From assembly GCF_000482245.1 (NCBI RefSeq), contig NZ_AWNH01000040.1:27967-91966 (forward strand): a stretch of 64,000 nt of DNA. The letters run 5' to 3'. Shown here one piece after another: positions 28,839 through 39,510 of the stretch. This stretch comes from Leptolyngbya sp. Heron Island J. Lineage in GTDB: Bacteria; Cyanobacteriota; Cyanobacteriia; Phormidesmidales; Phormidesmidaceae. The translations under genes and the position numbers were made by a program. The notes under the pieces were generated by a model. That model was not told where the DNA came from, did no database searches, and saw nothing but the letters and a program-made list of their open reading frames with translations. The first letter of the stretch is position 1. The number at the start of each line of letters is the position of its first letter.

Positions 28839-31474
28839 ACACCGAGCGGTTTATTGCAGCTCTGAGTGACTGTGCACTAAATCCGACAGAGATTGCGGAG
28901 ATTCTCTGGCTGGCTATGCGGCAGTCGGAACCAGAGCCGATAGAGCCGATAGAGAACCAGGATGAGACAGCTATCGAACCGTCTGAGCAGGAGATTCAGG
29001 CTGATTACGACACGATTCCCCCTGATGACTGGGAGGAGGAGTTTGACGACGAAGAGAATGATAGCCACAACGCACTAGATGAAGGCAGAGCTGATATTGC
29101 CGCTGGTCCCGCTGGGAATTTACCGGCTAAAGCATTACCCATTTCTGTCCCTGACCCTGGTTATGTCGAAGATACATTACCACTGGTCCGGGCTCTGCGA
29201 CCGCTGCTTAAACAAATCGCCTCTGAGACCGCTAGCCACTTGAATGAAACGGCGACCGTTGAGCGTATTGCAGAAACTGATATTTGGTCTCCGGTGTTAG
29301 AACCAGATCGAGAACCGTGGTTTGAGGTGGCTCTGGTCATCGATGGCAGTGCCAGTATGGCCCTATGGCAGCGGTTGATTGATGATATTCAGAGACTACT
29401 ACAGTGCTACGGCTCGTTTCGCGACTTTCGGGTGTGGGAATTGGTGGTTGACCAGGGAACACCAGGGCTCCGCGCTATCCCCGATCGGACTGTGCGGAGC
29501 CCAAGGGTGCTACTGTCCCCAACGGGGCGACGATTGACGCTAGTATTTAGCGACTGCACAGCCGATTACTGGTGGGATGGGTCGTTGCAGCCCGTTCTGA
29601 CCCAGTGGGGGCAGTCAATGCCCACGGCAATTTGGCAGGTGCTGCCGGACTGGATGTGGAAGCGAACGGCTCTGGGTGTGGGTGACCATGTGGCTATTCG
29701 AAATCGGATGCCGGGCGCAGTGAATCAAAACCTGATGCCTAGATTTTTGGGGTTGCGATCGCCAAAGCGCCGCCCACAGAAGTCTGATGCCAACTTGGCT
29801 GGTCCCGCCATTTGTGTGCCCGTGATAACCACCGATGACTCCGCAATTAGTGCCTGGAGTCGTATGCTATCAGGAGATCGACGACAGTCAGCCCCTGGCT
29901 TTGTGTTGCCTGCTGAGGGGTGGGAACAAACAAATGGGCGAGTAATTAATGAGCCTGATGAACGTTTGGAACAGTTTCGACTACGAGCAACTCCAGCAGC
30001 ACGACGGTTGGCAGCTTTGTTATCAGCCGCTCCAGTGATTACGTTGCCGGTGATGCGACTGATCCGAGTCGCCATGTTGCCAGACGTAAAGTCTCCCCTG
30101 CCAGTGGCCGAAGTGTTTTTGGGTGGTCTGTTGCAGCGGTCTGTTGATCAGTCGGAGACCACTGATCCAGAGCTGGTACAGTACGACTTTCCGGCAGAGA
30201 CTCGGGAGCGGTTATTGGATATTTTGCCAACCGTAGACGCTGTTGCAGTTGTCGAGAAAGTATCGGAACATGTAGCAGAGAAACTAAACTGCACCTTGGC
30301 AGACTTTAGAGCGTTATTGTTATCTCCCGAGTTAAAGGCTGAAGCAGATCGATATGGTTTAAAAACATTTGCTCAGGTTACGGCCCAGATCCTTCGCACC
30401 TTAGGCAGTGAGTATGCAGAGTTAGCCAACCAATTAGACCCTCAGAGTTCAACAGAACCAGGTATGGCTACCAAATGGCCAGATTTTCCTCTCCAAACCT
30501 TTGAATACGAAGTTGCCGAGTTTCTTGATTTTCCAGCACTGCAAACCAAGGAAATAGAAGTAGTTACTATCGTTCTACAGGAGCCCACTGGTAAGATTCC
30601 TGAAACAGAGATTAAATCCTTTAGCTTTGATGTAGCCACTATTGAACCTAGAGGGGTACTGAGGCGATGGCAAGTACGCCGTCAGCAACGACAGTCTGAG
30701 CGGTATCGCGAACGATTAGGAAATGATGCATTCATAATGATGGTGGCTATTCCAGCAGGCAGCTTTGTCATGGGTTCCCCGGAGAATGAGCCGGAACGGT
30801 CTAGTGCAGAAGGACCACAGCATGATGTAACAGTTAATGAGTTCTTTATGGGGCAATATCCAGTTACTCAAGCCCAATGGCAATTTGTGGCTACGTTACC
30901 CCAGATTGAGCTAACTCTAGAGACTAATCCTTCTGTATTTAAAGGCAATAGCCGTCCGGTTGAGCGAGTATCTTGGCATGAGGCAGTGGAGTTTTGTCAG
31001 CGGCTATCAGTTTACACCGGACATAGGTACGAACTTCCGACAGAAGCAGAATGGGAATATGCTTGCCGAGCTGAAACGGTAACGCCTTTCCACTATGGAG
31101 AGATGATCACAACTGATGTTGCTAACTACAATGGAAAAAACGTTTATCACGATGGCCCAGAAGGTCAAAGTCGCAATCAAACCACGCTGGTAAAAAAGTT
31201 TAAGGTAGCCAACGCTTTTGGCTTGTACGACATGCATGGAAATGTATGGGAGTGGTGTCAGGATCACTGGCATAAAAACTATGAGGGAGCGCCAGTCGAT
31301 AGTGATGCTTGGTTTACTAACAATGGAGATGCTAAACGGTTATTACGTGGTGGTTCCTGGGACTTCGCCCCGAAATTCTGTCGGTCTGCCTCTCGCGAAT
31401 ATCTTCAGGCTAATCGTAGGTTTAGTCGAATTGGTTTTCGAGTGGTGTGTCGTTCTCCTAGACGTTCATTATGA
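28835..31474 (+). CDS. vWA (SAV_2336-like) protein fused to FGE-sulfatase-fold domain
   Basis: The 879-residue protein has an acidic N-terminus, a central region with von Willebrand A-like MIDAS VIDGSASM (Asp170) and a second conserved VFSDCTADYWWDG, followed by winged-helix-like segments, as in SAV_2336-type proteins of ternary conflict systems. From about residue 630 to the end lies an FGE/C-type-lectin-fold domain: IPAGSFVMGS, SRPVERVSWHEAVEFCQRL, DMHGNVWEWCQDHW, LRGGSWDFAPKFC. Only the second FGE cysteine is kept. The C-terminal codons 31359-31440 differ from the paralogues while TCTGCCTCTCGC (31385-31396) is shared. The likely role is target sensing coupled to MoxR and VMAP; this is inference. 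Confidence 0.85.
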   Translation: MNTERFIAALSDCALNPTEIAEILWLAMRQSEPEPIEPIENQDETAIEPSEQEIQADYDTIPPDDWEEEFDDEENDSHNALDEGRADIAAGPAGNLPAKALPISVPDPGYVEDTLPLVRALRPLLKQIASETASHLNETATVERIAETDIWSPVLEPDREPWFEVALVIDGSASMALWQRLIDDIQRLLQCYGSFRDFRVWELVVDQGTPGLRAIPDRTVRSPRVLLSPTGRRLTLVFSDCTADYWWDGSLQPVLTQWGQSMPTAIWQVLPDWMWKRTALGVGDHVAIRNRMPGAVNQNLMPRFLGLRSPKRRPQKSDANLAGPAICVPVITTDDSAISAWSRMLSGDRRQSAPGFVLPAEGWEQTNGRVINEPDERLEQFRLRATPAARRLAALLSAAPVITLPVMRLIRVAMLPDVKSPLPVAEVFLGGLLQRSVDQSETTDPELVQYDFPAETRERLLDILPTVDAVAVVEKVSEHVAEKLNCTLADFRALLLSPELKAEADRYGLKTFAQVTAQILRTLGSEYAELANQLDPQSSTEPGMATKWPDFPLQTFEYEVAEFLDFPALQTKEIEVVTIVLQEPTGKIPETEIKSFSFDVATIEPRGVLRRWQVRRQQRQSERYRERLGNDAFIMMVAIPAGSFVMGSPENEPERSSAEGPQHDVTVNEFFMGQYPVTQAQWQFVATLPQIELTLETNPSVFKGNSRPVERVSWHEAVEFCQRLSVYTGHRYELPTEAEWEYACRAETVTPFHYGEMITTDVANYNGKNVYHDGPEGQSRNQTTLVKKFKVANAFGLYDMHGNVWEWCQDHWHKNYEGAPVDSDAWFTNNGDAKRLLRGGSWDFAPKFCRSASREYLQANRRFSRIGFRVVCRSPRRSL

Positions 31475-31530
31475 CGTTCTTTCTTTTGTCTCTTACCTTT
31501 TGAGAACCCATACACTTTGATTCTTGAGTT

Positions 31531-32349
31531 ATGAGTACTTTGTCAGAACGACCTAATGTTTCTTATGAGCGGCGACAAGAAACAATTCATTTTTTTGCTG
31601 AGGTTCTGGATAACAATCTAACTGTAGAGTTGGTGCAGATTCCAGCGGGAAGTTTTACCATGGGCTCCCCAAGAACTGAACCAGAACGAAAGGATTCCGA
31701 AGGACCACAACATGAGGTGCAACTTGATGAGTTCTTTATGGGGCAATACCCTATTACCCAAGCCCAATGGCGCTTCGTGGCAGAACTACCCCAGGTTAAA
31801 CAACCTCTAGAGGCTAATCCGTCCCGGTTTAGGAAAGATAACCATCCAGTAGAACAGGTGTCATGGTACGACGCGGTAGAGTTTTGCAAACGGTTGTCGG
31901 CCTATACAGGTCGGCAGTATGATTTACCAACGGAAGCAGAGTGGGAATATGCCTGTCGAGCAGGAACTACCACACCATTTCACTTTGGAGAAACGATCGC
32001 ACCTGACCTGGCTAACTACCAAGCTACTGAGGCCTATAATAACGGGCCAACGAGTGGACAACGTCGAAAGACGACCCCTGTTGATCACTTTGGTATAGCC
32101 AATGCCTTTGGTCTGTGTGACATGCACGGGAATTTATGGGAGTGGTGTCAAGACCATTGGCACAACAACTATGAGCGAGCACCCACCAACGGGCAAGCCT
32201 GGCTAACTGCATACAAGAATGCCAAACGTGTGATACGTGGCGGTGCGAGAAATTGTTTTCCAGGGCAATGTCGATCTGCCTCTCGCGTTGAAAATGCAGC
32301 CGACAGCCGCAGCTATGTTATCGGTTTCAGAGTGGTGTGTCGGCACTAG
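31531..32349 (+). CDS. FGE-sulfatase-fold protein 3 with hypervariable C-terminus
   Basis: This 272-residue protein closely resembles FGE protein 1 and the FGE half of the vWA protein: IPAGSFTMGSPRTEPE, NHPVEQVSWYDAVEFCKRL, LPTEAEWEYACRAGTTTPFHFGE, DMHGNLWEWCQDHW. Its tail reads IRGGARNCFPGQC, so unlike the other two it has Cys at both FGE copper-ligand positions, though the first lies in the variable stretch. The shared 12-base block TCTGCCTCTCGC is at 32275-32286. It follows the vWA-FGE gene by 56 bases and is probably in its operon. A strong hairpin begins 6 bases after the stop. Confidence 0.88.
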   Translation: MSTLSERPNVSYERRQETIHFFAEVLDNNLTVELVQIPAGSFTMGSPRTEPERKDSEGPQHEVQLDEFFMGQYPITQAQWRFVAELPQVKQPLEANPSRFRKDNHPVEQVSWYDAVEFCKRLSAYTGRQYDLPTEAEWEYACRAGTTTPFHFGETIAPDLANYQATEAYNNGPTSGQRRKTTPVDHFGIANAFGLCDMHGNLWEWCQDHWHNNYERAPTNGQAWLTAYKNAKRVIRGGARNCFPGQCRSASRVENAADSRSYVIGFRVVCRH

Positions 32350-32354
32350 CCTGA

Positions 32355-32405
32355 CTCCCAGACTCTAGCTCCCAGCCGGAGTCTGGGAGCCCCCAGCAGC
32401 TCTGC
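32355..32405. repeat. Palindromic repeat, copy B, with 11-bp hairpin after FGE protein 3
   Basis: CTCCCAGACTC (32355-32365) pairs exactly with GAGTCTGGGAG (32379-32389) across 13 bases, followed by CCCCCAGCAGCTCTGCCGC. The elements match copy A at 24747-24785 in altered order. It may terminate the operon or serve as a recombination or mutagenic-homing landmark. Confidence 0.65.
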
Positions 32406-32422
32406 CGCGACAGGGTCCGACA

Positions 32423-32668
32423 TTGATTGAGCGGGTGAATGGTAAACGGGTGGCGTCTGTAAATGGCTATTACCGCAAGAATGGACCTGCGTCTATGGAT
32501 TTATCCATTGAAGTGACGGGCATTCGGGGCACCTGGGGTAGAGAAACGACCTTTGCTGCCTCAGCCATCAAACATGCCAATCGCACCATTGAACTACGAG
32601 ATAGCAATGGATACCCAATGTGGATGACTTGGCAAACAGACCAAAACTCAGAAGTTTACGAGGATTAA
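32423..32668 (+). CDS. Small hypothetical protein
   Basis: This is an 81-residue frame starting at TTG, with LIERVNGKRVASVNGYYRKNG at the start and TIELRDSNGYPMWMTW near the end. I do not recognise it. The frame stays open upstream into repeat copy B, so it could also be the 3' remnant of a longer gene. No good ribosome binding site is visible. Confidence 0.4.
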   Translation: MIERVNGKRVASVNGYYRKNGPASMDLSIEVTGIRGTWGRETTFAASAIKHANRTIELRDSNGYPMWMTWQTDQNSEVYED

Positions 32669-33064
32669 GTTTCACACCTAATCACTATTCTCCATGGCGA
32701 TATCCTAGCACCTGTTTTTGGGAGATATAGAGAATAAGCTGACGCAGCATAGCAGGAGAATGTATTAGCATCTTAGGAGTAGTCTCTAGGGATGGTATCT
32801 GAGCAAGCCCAGCTTACTCCAGCAAGAGCTAAAAACAATGTGCTACTAGTACTCTGTGGCGTCAGTTTGCCCACTATCAAATGTGGATGGGTGGCTGGGC
32901 AGGCGTATCAGGACCTTTTTCACTCTCACAACTTCCTCATATTGTTTTTTTACCTTAAGTATGGTTACCCCACTCTTGAGGCAATTAAGTTGAAACTTTT
33001 CTAACAATGGGTTTCAGCCAGCTTTGCGTTGCCTATCACTACTACATAGCTAGAGGGAGATTCT
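32669..33064. other. Region upstream of groES, no CIRCE seen
   Basis: This 396-base interval presumably carries the groESL promoter. I looked for the CIRCE element TTAGCACTC-N9-GAGTGCTAA and did not find it. A 70-codon open frame (32792-33004) has no support. Confidence 0.5.
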
Positions 33065-33376
33065 ATGGTGACAGTATCTTTACAGGTTGCAACGGTCAAA
33101 CCCCTGGGCGATCGCATTTTTTTGAAAGTAAGTGCCCCTGAAGAAAAGACAGAAGGCGGCATTTTGCTCCCAGATACCGCCCAGGAAAAACCCCAGATCG
33201 GAGAAGTAATCGCAGTAGGTCCTGGCAATCGAAATGAGAACGGTGTACATCAACCCATTGATGTCAATGTGGGCGACAAGGTGCTCTATTCGAAATACTC
33301 AGGGACCGATATCCAGATGAGCAATGAAGACTATGTTCTCGTGTCAGAGCAAGACATTCTAGCAACGCTAGCGTAG
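33065..33376 (+). CDS. groES: Co-chaperonin GroES
   Basis: The 103-residue co-chaperonin caps GroEL during folding. It contains the expected [12 protein letters not shown], the mobile-loop region [23 protein letters not shown] and the roof/base sequence [20 protein letters not shown] ribosome binding site precedes ATG. groEL follows after 27 bases. This operon sits inside the conflict-gene island. Confidence 0.96.
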   Translation: MVTVSLQVATVKPLGDRIFLKVSAPEEKTEGGILLPDTAQEKPQIGEVIAVGPGNRNENGVHQPIDVNVGDKVLYSKYSGTDIQMSNEDYVLVSEQDILATLA

Positions 33377-33403
33377 CCGTGAATTATGTAGGAGACAGTG
33401 GCA

Positions 33404-35026
<1,623 letters not shown>

Positions 35027-35053
35027 GTCTTGAAACACCAAAACTCTTAATAT

Positions 35054-35087
35054 CATCTCCATCCATGATCTCTGATTTGGACGGAGA
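35054..35087 (+). terminator. Hairpin after groEL
   Basis: ATCTCCATCC (35054-35063) pairs with GGACGGAGAT (35078-35087) with one mismatch across a 14-base loop; a T-rich tail follows (TTCTTATGTTTCT). Confidence 0.5.
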
Positions 35088-35609
35088 TTTCTTATGTTTC
35101 TAATTGTCATGGAGATACCTAAATTGCGTTTTATTAGGATATAGAGTTAAGTATTTTTGAGGTGATAATTGGGATCAAATCACCTGTTATATAGTTGGAG
35201 TGAGAGCTAATCTATCCACTGAATTTTCATATTGTGTTCTGTTAAAATTAGGGCTTGTTAATGAATAAACTCATGTACTCAAAGAGCTACGATTCCTATG
35301 CTTCAGAAGCTATATACCCAAACTATGAAGTTGATTTTAACAGCTAATTAGCATTTCTTGGAGGACTTATGAAAAGATAGCTTCAATATTTTAAGAGGAT
35401 AAATATAATGTATCTCAAAAAACGGAGATTTTCCTATTGTGGTAGGCGAAATCACGAAAAAATCTAATTTTCAGATATTTTGAGATAAAAGTTTTTGCTA
35501 TTCTCTTCATCTTTCTAATAGTTTCAAGGTTGCTTTGGGAAAGTAAAGCAGTTTTAAGAGATGAAACGATAGTTACCTTTATTCTTGGATTTAAGGGACC
35601 TTAAGCCTC
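35088..35609. other. AT-rich intergenic region before the MPE genes
   Basis: About 520 bases, clearly AT-rich, with no open frame of note and no recognised RNA. It marks the left edge of a stretch with no HIP1 palindromes that runs to the end of the STAND gene. Confidence 0.5.
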
Positions 35610-37271
35610 ATGGTTAATATTCTCCATCTTTCAGATCTGCACTTTGGAACCCAAGATGATGCCAAGAGGTGGTACACACAAATTGCTACTGATTTACGTC
35701 AAGATTTAAAGTGCGATAAACTCAATGCTTTGATTATCTCTGGTGATATTGCCAATCGGTCCAGTCCAGAAGAATACGAAGCAGCAAGAAAGTTTATTGT
35801 TGACCTTGTAATTAGTTTTAGGTTGAAATGGCCAGAAGTCATTTGTGTCCCTGGCAACCACGATCTTAATTGGAATCTTGCTAAAGATGCCTACCGTGTA
35901 GTACGGCGGACAGACTATCAGGGGGCACTGGATGAAGGTCACGTAATTGATTACGGTGAGTTCGTCGAAGTTTTAGATCCAGAGCAGTATAAACAACGTT
36001 TTAGCTGTTTTAGCTGTTTTTATGACAATATCGTCAATCGACTGTATCCTCTGGAACCGGAACGGCAATACACCTTAAATTACTTTCCCAAGCAGGACTT
36101 ACTTGTCTTGGGTCTAAATTCTGCTTGGCAACTAGACCACCATTACACAACTAGGGCTGGAATCAACACAAATGCACTTGCTAATGCCCTGATAGAGATC
36201 GATGAAAATTCCACTTATCAAGATAGTCGACTCAAGATAGCAGTATGGCACCATCCTCTAAATAGCCCTGATGAAGATCGCATTAAAGATCACGGCTTTA
36301 TGCAGCAGTTAGCTAAGCATGGTTTTCGTCTAGCTCTCCATGGTCACATTCATCAAGCAATGGCCCAGTACTATCAACACCGGGCTGGAAGTCAAATTGA
36401 TGTTATTGCTGCAGGTACGTTTGGGGCTCCTGTGCGGGAGTGGGTGCCAGGTTATCCGTTGCAATACAATTTGCTGAGGTGGGAAGACAACAGATTGACA
36501 GTTTACACACGCAAACGTCCAGAACCTAATGGAGCCTGGCAACCTGATGCGATGTGGGTTCAGGCGGATGGAATAACCGCTTTATCTTATCACGAGATTG
36601 AGTTGTGGGAGGCTGAAATCACCTGGAACAAAGAACAGTACAGTCAGCACGAAGAACTTACTAAAGTAGACTTGAGCAAGTCATCGCAACGGATTGAAGC
36701 AAGTCAAGCCCCAGTTAAAACAGTCTTGTTTTTGGCGGCCAATCCCAAAGGAACTTTACGGCTGCGACTAGATGAAGAGGTGCGTGAGATCGATGCTGGA
36801 CTACGGCGAGCTCAAAAACGCGATCAGTTTCATTTGGAACAACGTTGGGCAGTGCGGTCAAGGGATATCCAGCGAGCGATGTTGGATGTTGCCCCGCAAA
36901 TTATTCATTTTTCAGGGCATGGGGCCGGAGAAGAGGGTTTGGTCTTGGAGAATGAGCGCGGTAAGGTCCATTTCGTTGATGGAAAAGCATTAGCAAGCTT
37001 GTTCAAACTGTTTGCTGATAGTTTGGAATGCATTGTACTCAACGGCTGCTACTCAGAGGTACAAGCAAAAGCAATTGCTCAGCATATTGATTGTGTTATT
37101 GGTATGAAGCAGGCAATTGGTGACAATGCCGCGATTGAGTTTGCCGTAGCTTTCTATGATGCTATGGGAGCAGGTCGTTCGATCGAATTTGCCTACGAGT
37201 TTGGCTGCGCTGCTATTCAAATGACAAACTTGTCAAATAGTTTAATTCCCGTTCTTTATAAAGGAAGTTAA
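35610..37271 (+). CDS. Metallophosphoesterase fused to CHAT protease-like domain
   Basis: The 553-residue protein has a calcineurin-like phosphoesterase domain (about 1-330) with all metal motifs: LSDLHFG, SGDIAN, GNHDLNW, WHHPLNS and LHGHIH. The C-terminal CHAT (caspase-HetF-associated) domain (about 370-553) keeps both catalytic residues, His437 in HFSGHG and Cys480 in VLNGCYSE. It should therefore be an active cysteine peptidase, unlike the caspase-fold protein at 1683. The phosphoesterase may sense or cut a nucleotide or nucleic acid. The sister gene at 37316 has the same front half with a different back half. No signal peptide. Confidence 0.88.
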   Translation: MVNILHLSDLHFGTQDDAKRWYTQIATDLRQDLKCDKLNALIISGDIANRSSPEEYEAARKFIVDLVISFRLKWPEVICVPGNHDLNWNLAKDAYRVVRRTDYQGALDEGHVIDYGEFVEVLDPEQYKQRFSCFSCFYDNIVNRLYPLEPERQYTLNYFPKQDLLVLGLNSAWQLDHHYTTRAGINTNALANALIEIDENSTYQDSRLKIAVWHHPLNSPDEDRIKDHGFMQQLAKHGFRLALHGHIHQAMAQYYQHRAGSQIDVIAAGTFGAPVREWVPGYPLQYNLLRWEDNRLTVYTRKRPEPNGAWQPDAMWVQADGITALSYHEIELWEAEITWNKEQYSQHEELTKVDLSKSSQRIEASQAPVKTVLFLAANPKGTLRLRLDEEVREIDAGLRRAQKRDQFHLEQRWAVRSRDIQRAMLDVAPQIIHFSGHGAGEEGLVLENERGKVHFVDGKALASLFKLFADSLECIVLNGCYSEVQAKAIAQHIDCVIGMKQAIGDNAAIEFAVAFYDAMGAGRSIEFAYEFGCAAIQMTNLSNSLIPVLYKGS

Positions 37272-37315
37272 TTAAATATTTACAACAAACAGTAACTCAA
37301 TAAGGAATCAGAATT

Positions 37316-39451
37316 ATGTATGTTCTTCATCTCTCAGATCTGCATTTGGTTACTAGGCAAGATGCTAATCTTTGGCATGGTCAACTGGCTAATGATTTAA
37401 ATCATCTTCTATCCCAATTAGAGCCTAATCAATCTCCTCACCTTGATGCCTTAATTATTTCAGGTGATATTGCTAATAAATCTACTTCTCAAGAATATGC
37501 AGCTGCAGAGCATTTTATTAATCGTCTTCTTCCAGAATTTCAACTCCAACGAAATCAAGTTGTCATTGTTCCAGGTAACCACGATCTAAATTGGGATTTA
37601 TCTAAACAAGCCTATGAGATTAAAGAACGTACATCCTATGACGGTTCGTTAGAAAAAGAACAGCTTTTCAAAAAGAGTATTATTGAGGATGGTGACTATA
37701 TTCATATTCCAGACGAAACAGAGTACAAGCGAAGATTTCAATACTTCAGCGATTTCTATGAAGCTATGACGGATAAATCCTATGATTTAGAATACGACCG
37801 ACAGTATAAATTGCAATATTTTCCAGAGCATGATTGCCTGATTCTAGGACTGAACTCTGCTTGGCAATTGAACCACCATAGTAAATATCAATCGCGTGCT
37901 AATATCAATCCTTATGCCCTCAATAACGCCCTTGAGGAAATTAGCCAAAATCCAAAGTATAAGGGCAGCCAGCTAAAGATTGCTGTATGGCATCATCCTT
38001 TAAATAGTCCGGATGAAAACCGCATTAATGAACATGGATTTACGCAACAGCTGACAGAGAATGGCTTTCGTCTAATTCTTCATGGTCACATTCATCGTGC
38101 TCAGGCTGAGGATTATAGATACAGCATTGTTAACCAAGAGGATTATGGACATGATATCTCTGGCAAGATCTATATAGTTGCTGCGGGAACATTTGGAAAA
38201 CCTACCAAGAAATGGTTTCCTGGTTATCCACTGCAATATAATCTTTTGAAATGGGAAGGCAAAAGGTTAACTATCTATAATCGTAAACGCATAGAACAAA
38301 ATGGTGCATGGCAAGCTGATGCAATGTGGTTCCATAAAGATAGATTAACTGCATCTTCCTACTATGAGATTGATTTATATCCCTCAAAACAGATTCAACC
38401 TTTCCCTGCCACTCGCATTCCAGATACATATCACTTTGAAGAGGTTTCCGAGGCAATTCAAAATCGAGAAATTGTCCCTTTCCTTGGTTCAGGAATAAAC
38501 CTATATGATCGACAATCTGATCCTGTAAATTGGGAAATAGAAGGTCTTTACCCACCAAGTAGAAGTGAGTTAGCCGTTTTTCTGGAAAAAAAAATATTAG
38601 GGAAAGATTATTTTTTGACAGGTATTCAATGTCCACTATGTAATCCAACAGAGAGAACTCTTCCTTCCTATTGTCCGATAAGAGCAAATTCAATAGTTGC
38701 AACAAGATTACAACCTCAGCATGTATCAGAGCTTAGTAATCTTGGTTATGGCGGAATAGGTATGCTTGAGAGCACAATCAATTCTATTTTTAGACATTAT
38801 TATCCCCCTAACGATCTGCATAAATTTTTGGCACAACTTTGGAAGCGATATAAAGCTCCAAAACTCATTGTAACAGCTAACTTTGATCGTACTTTAGAAT
38901 CTGCCTTTCAAGAAGAGAACCAACCGTTTGATTTGGTGTCCTATGCCGGTAGTCAGAATCGTTTTTTGCATCAGAGGTTTAGACAAAATAAGAAGGGACT
39001 AGTAGAACAGGTTAAGGAAGAACAAAATATTATTGAAGTACCGAACGATGAAGATATAGATCTTAATGATTACCCGGTTATTTTAAAACTTTATGGTCCT
39101 GTCAATTGGCCTCATAGTCGGCAGGAAAACTTTGCTATTACTGAAGATCACCTTATTAATTATTTAACTTTAACAACTATAGAGGGCCGGATACCAGGAA
39201 CTTTGTTGGATGAATTAAAAAATAGTAGTATCTGGTTTTTGGGCTACGGTTTGGGGCACTGGGATGAACGTGTCATTTTACATCGTATATGGCCAAACCA
39301 GGAGTACAAAGATGAGAAAAATAGACCCTCCTGGTGGGCAATTCAAAATCGACCTCAAGAACTCGATCAGTATCTTTGGGATCAAGCGAATGTTAAATAC
39401 TTTGGTTCATCACTAGAAGATTACATTACTGATTTAAAAAAATTCCTCTGA
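37316..39451 (+). CDS. Metallophosphoesterase fused to SIR2-like domain
   Basis: The 711-residue protein shares its first 350 residues with the previous gene: LSDLHLV, SGDIAN, GNHDLNW, WHHPLNS and LHGHIHRA are all intact. The C-terminal part (about 375-711) is SIR2-like: VPFLGSGIN, IVTANFDRTLES and a late FLGYGLGHWDERV. The usual catalytic His of KLHG is Tyr593 here (LKLYGPVNW), so NAD hydrolysis needs testing. A cysteine-rich stretch (CPLCNPT, SYCPI) may bind zinc. It starts 44 bases after the MPE-CHAT stop and is followed after 59 bases by the STAND gene. Confidence 0.85.
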   Translation: MYVLHLSDLHLVTRQDANLWHGQLANDLNHLLSQLEPNQSPHLDALIISGDIANKSTSQEYAAAEHFINRLLPEFQLQRNQVVIVPGNHDLNWDLSKQAYEIKERTSYDGSLEKEQLFKKSIIEDGDYIHIPDETEYKRRFQYFSDFYEAMTDKSYDLEYDRQYKLQYFPEHDCLILGLNSAWQLNHHSKYQSRANINPYALNNALEEISQNPKYKGSQLKIAVWHHPLNSPDENRINEHGFTQQLTENGFRLILHGHIHRAQAEDYRYSIVNQEDYGHDISGKIYIVAAGTFGKPTKKWFPGYPLQYNLLKWEGKRLTIYNRKRIEQNGAWQADAMWFHKDRLTASSYYEIDLYPSKQIQPFPATRIPDTYHFEEVSEAIQNREIVPFLGSGINLYDRQSDPVNWEIEGLYPPSRSELAVFLEKKILGKDYFLTGIQCPLCNPTERTLPSYCPIRANSIVATRLQPQHVSELSNLGYGGIGMLESTINSIFRHYYPPNDLHKFLAQLWKRYKAPKLIVTANFDRTLESAFQEENQPFDLVSYAGSQNRFLHQRFRQNKKGLVEQVKEEQNIIEVPNDEDIDLNDYPVILKLYGPVNWPHSRQENFAITEDHLINYLTLTTIEGRIPGTLLDELKNSSIWFLGYGLGHWDERVILHRIWPNQEYKDEKNRPSWWAIQNRPQELDQYLWDQANVKYFGSSLEDYITDLKKFL

Positions 39452-39510
39452 ACTTTATGAGTGACTAGAGCGGATATATCTCAGCAATTTATATATGAGG
39501 TAGGTTTATC

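Noticed and set aside
23829..32349. Complete diversity-generating retroelement
   Set aside because: No reverse transcriptase frame (YxDD motif) and no template repeat in the window; only target-like tails are seen.
32792..33004. 70-codon open frame before groES
   Set aside because: Odd composition, no ribosome binding site, and it lies in the promoter region.
32669..33064. CIRCE or K-box operator for groESL
   Set aside because: No TTAGCACTC/GAGTGCTAA inverted repeat or similar motif found by reading.
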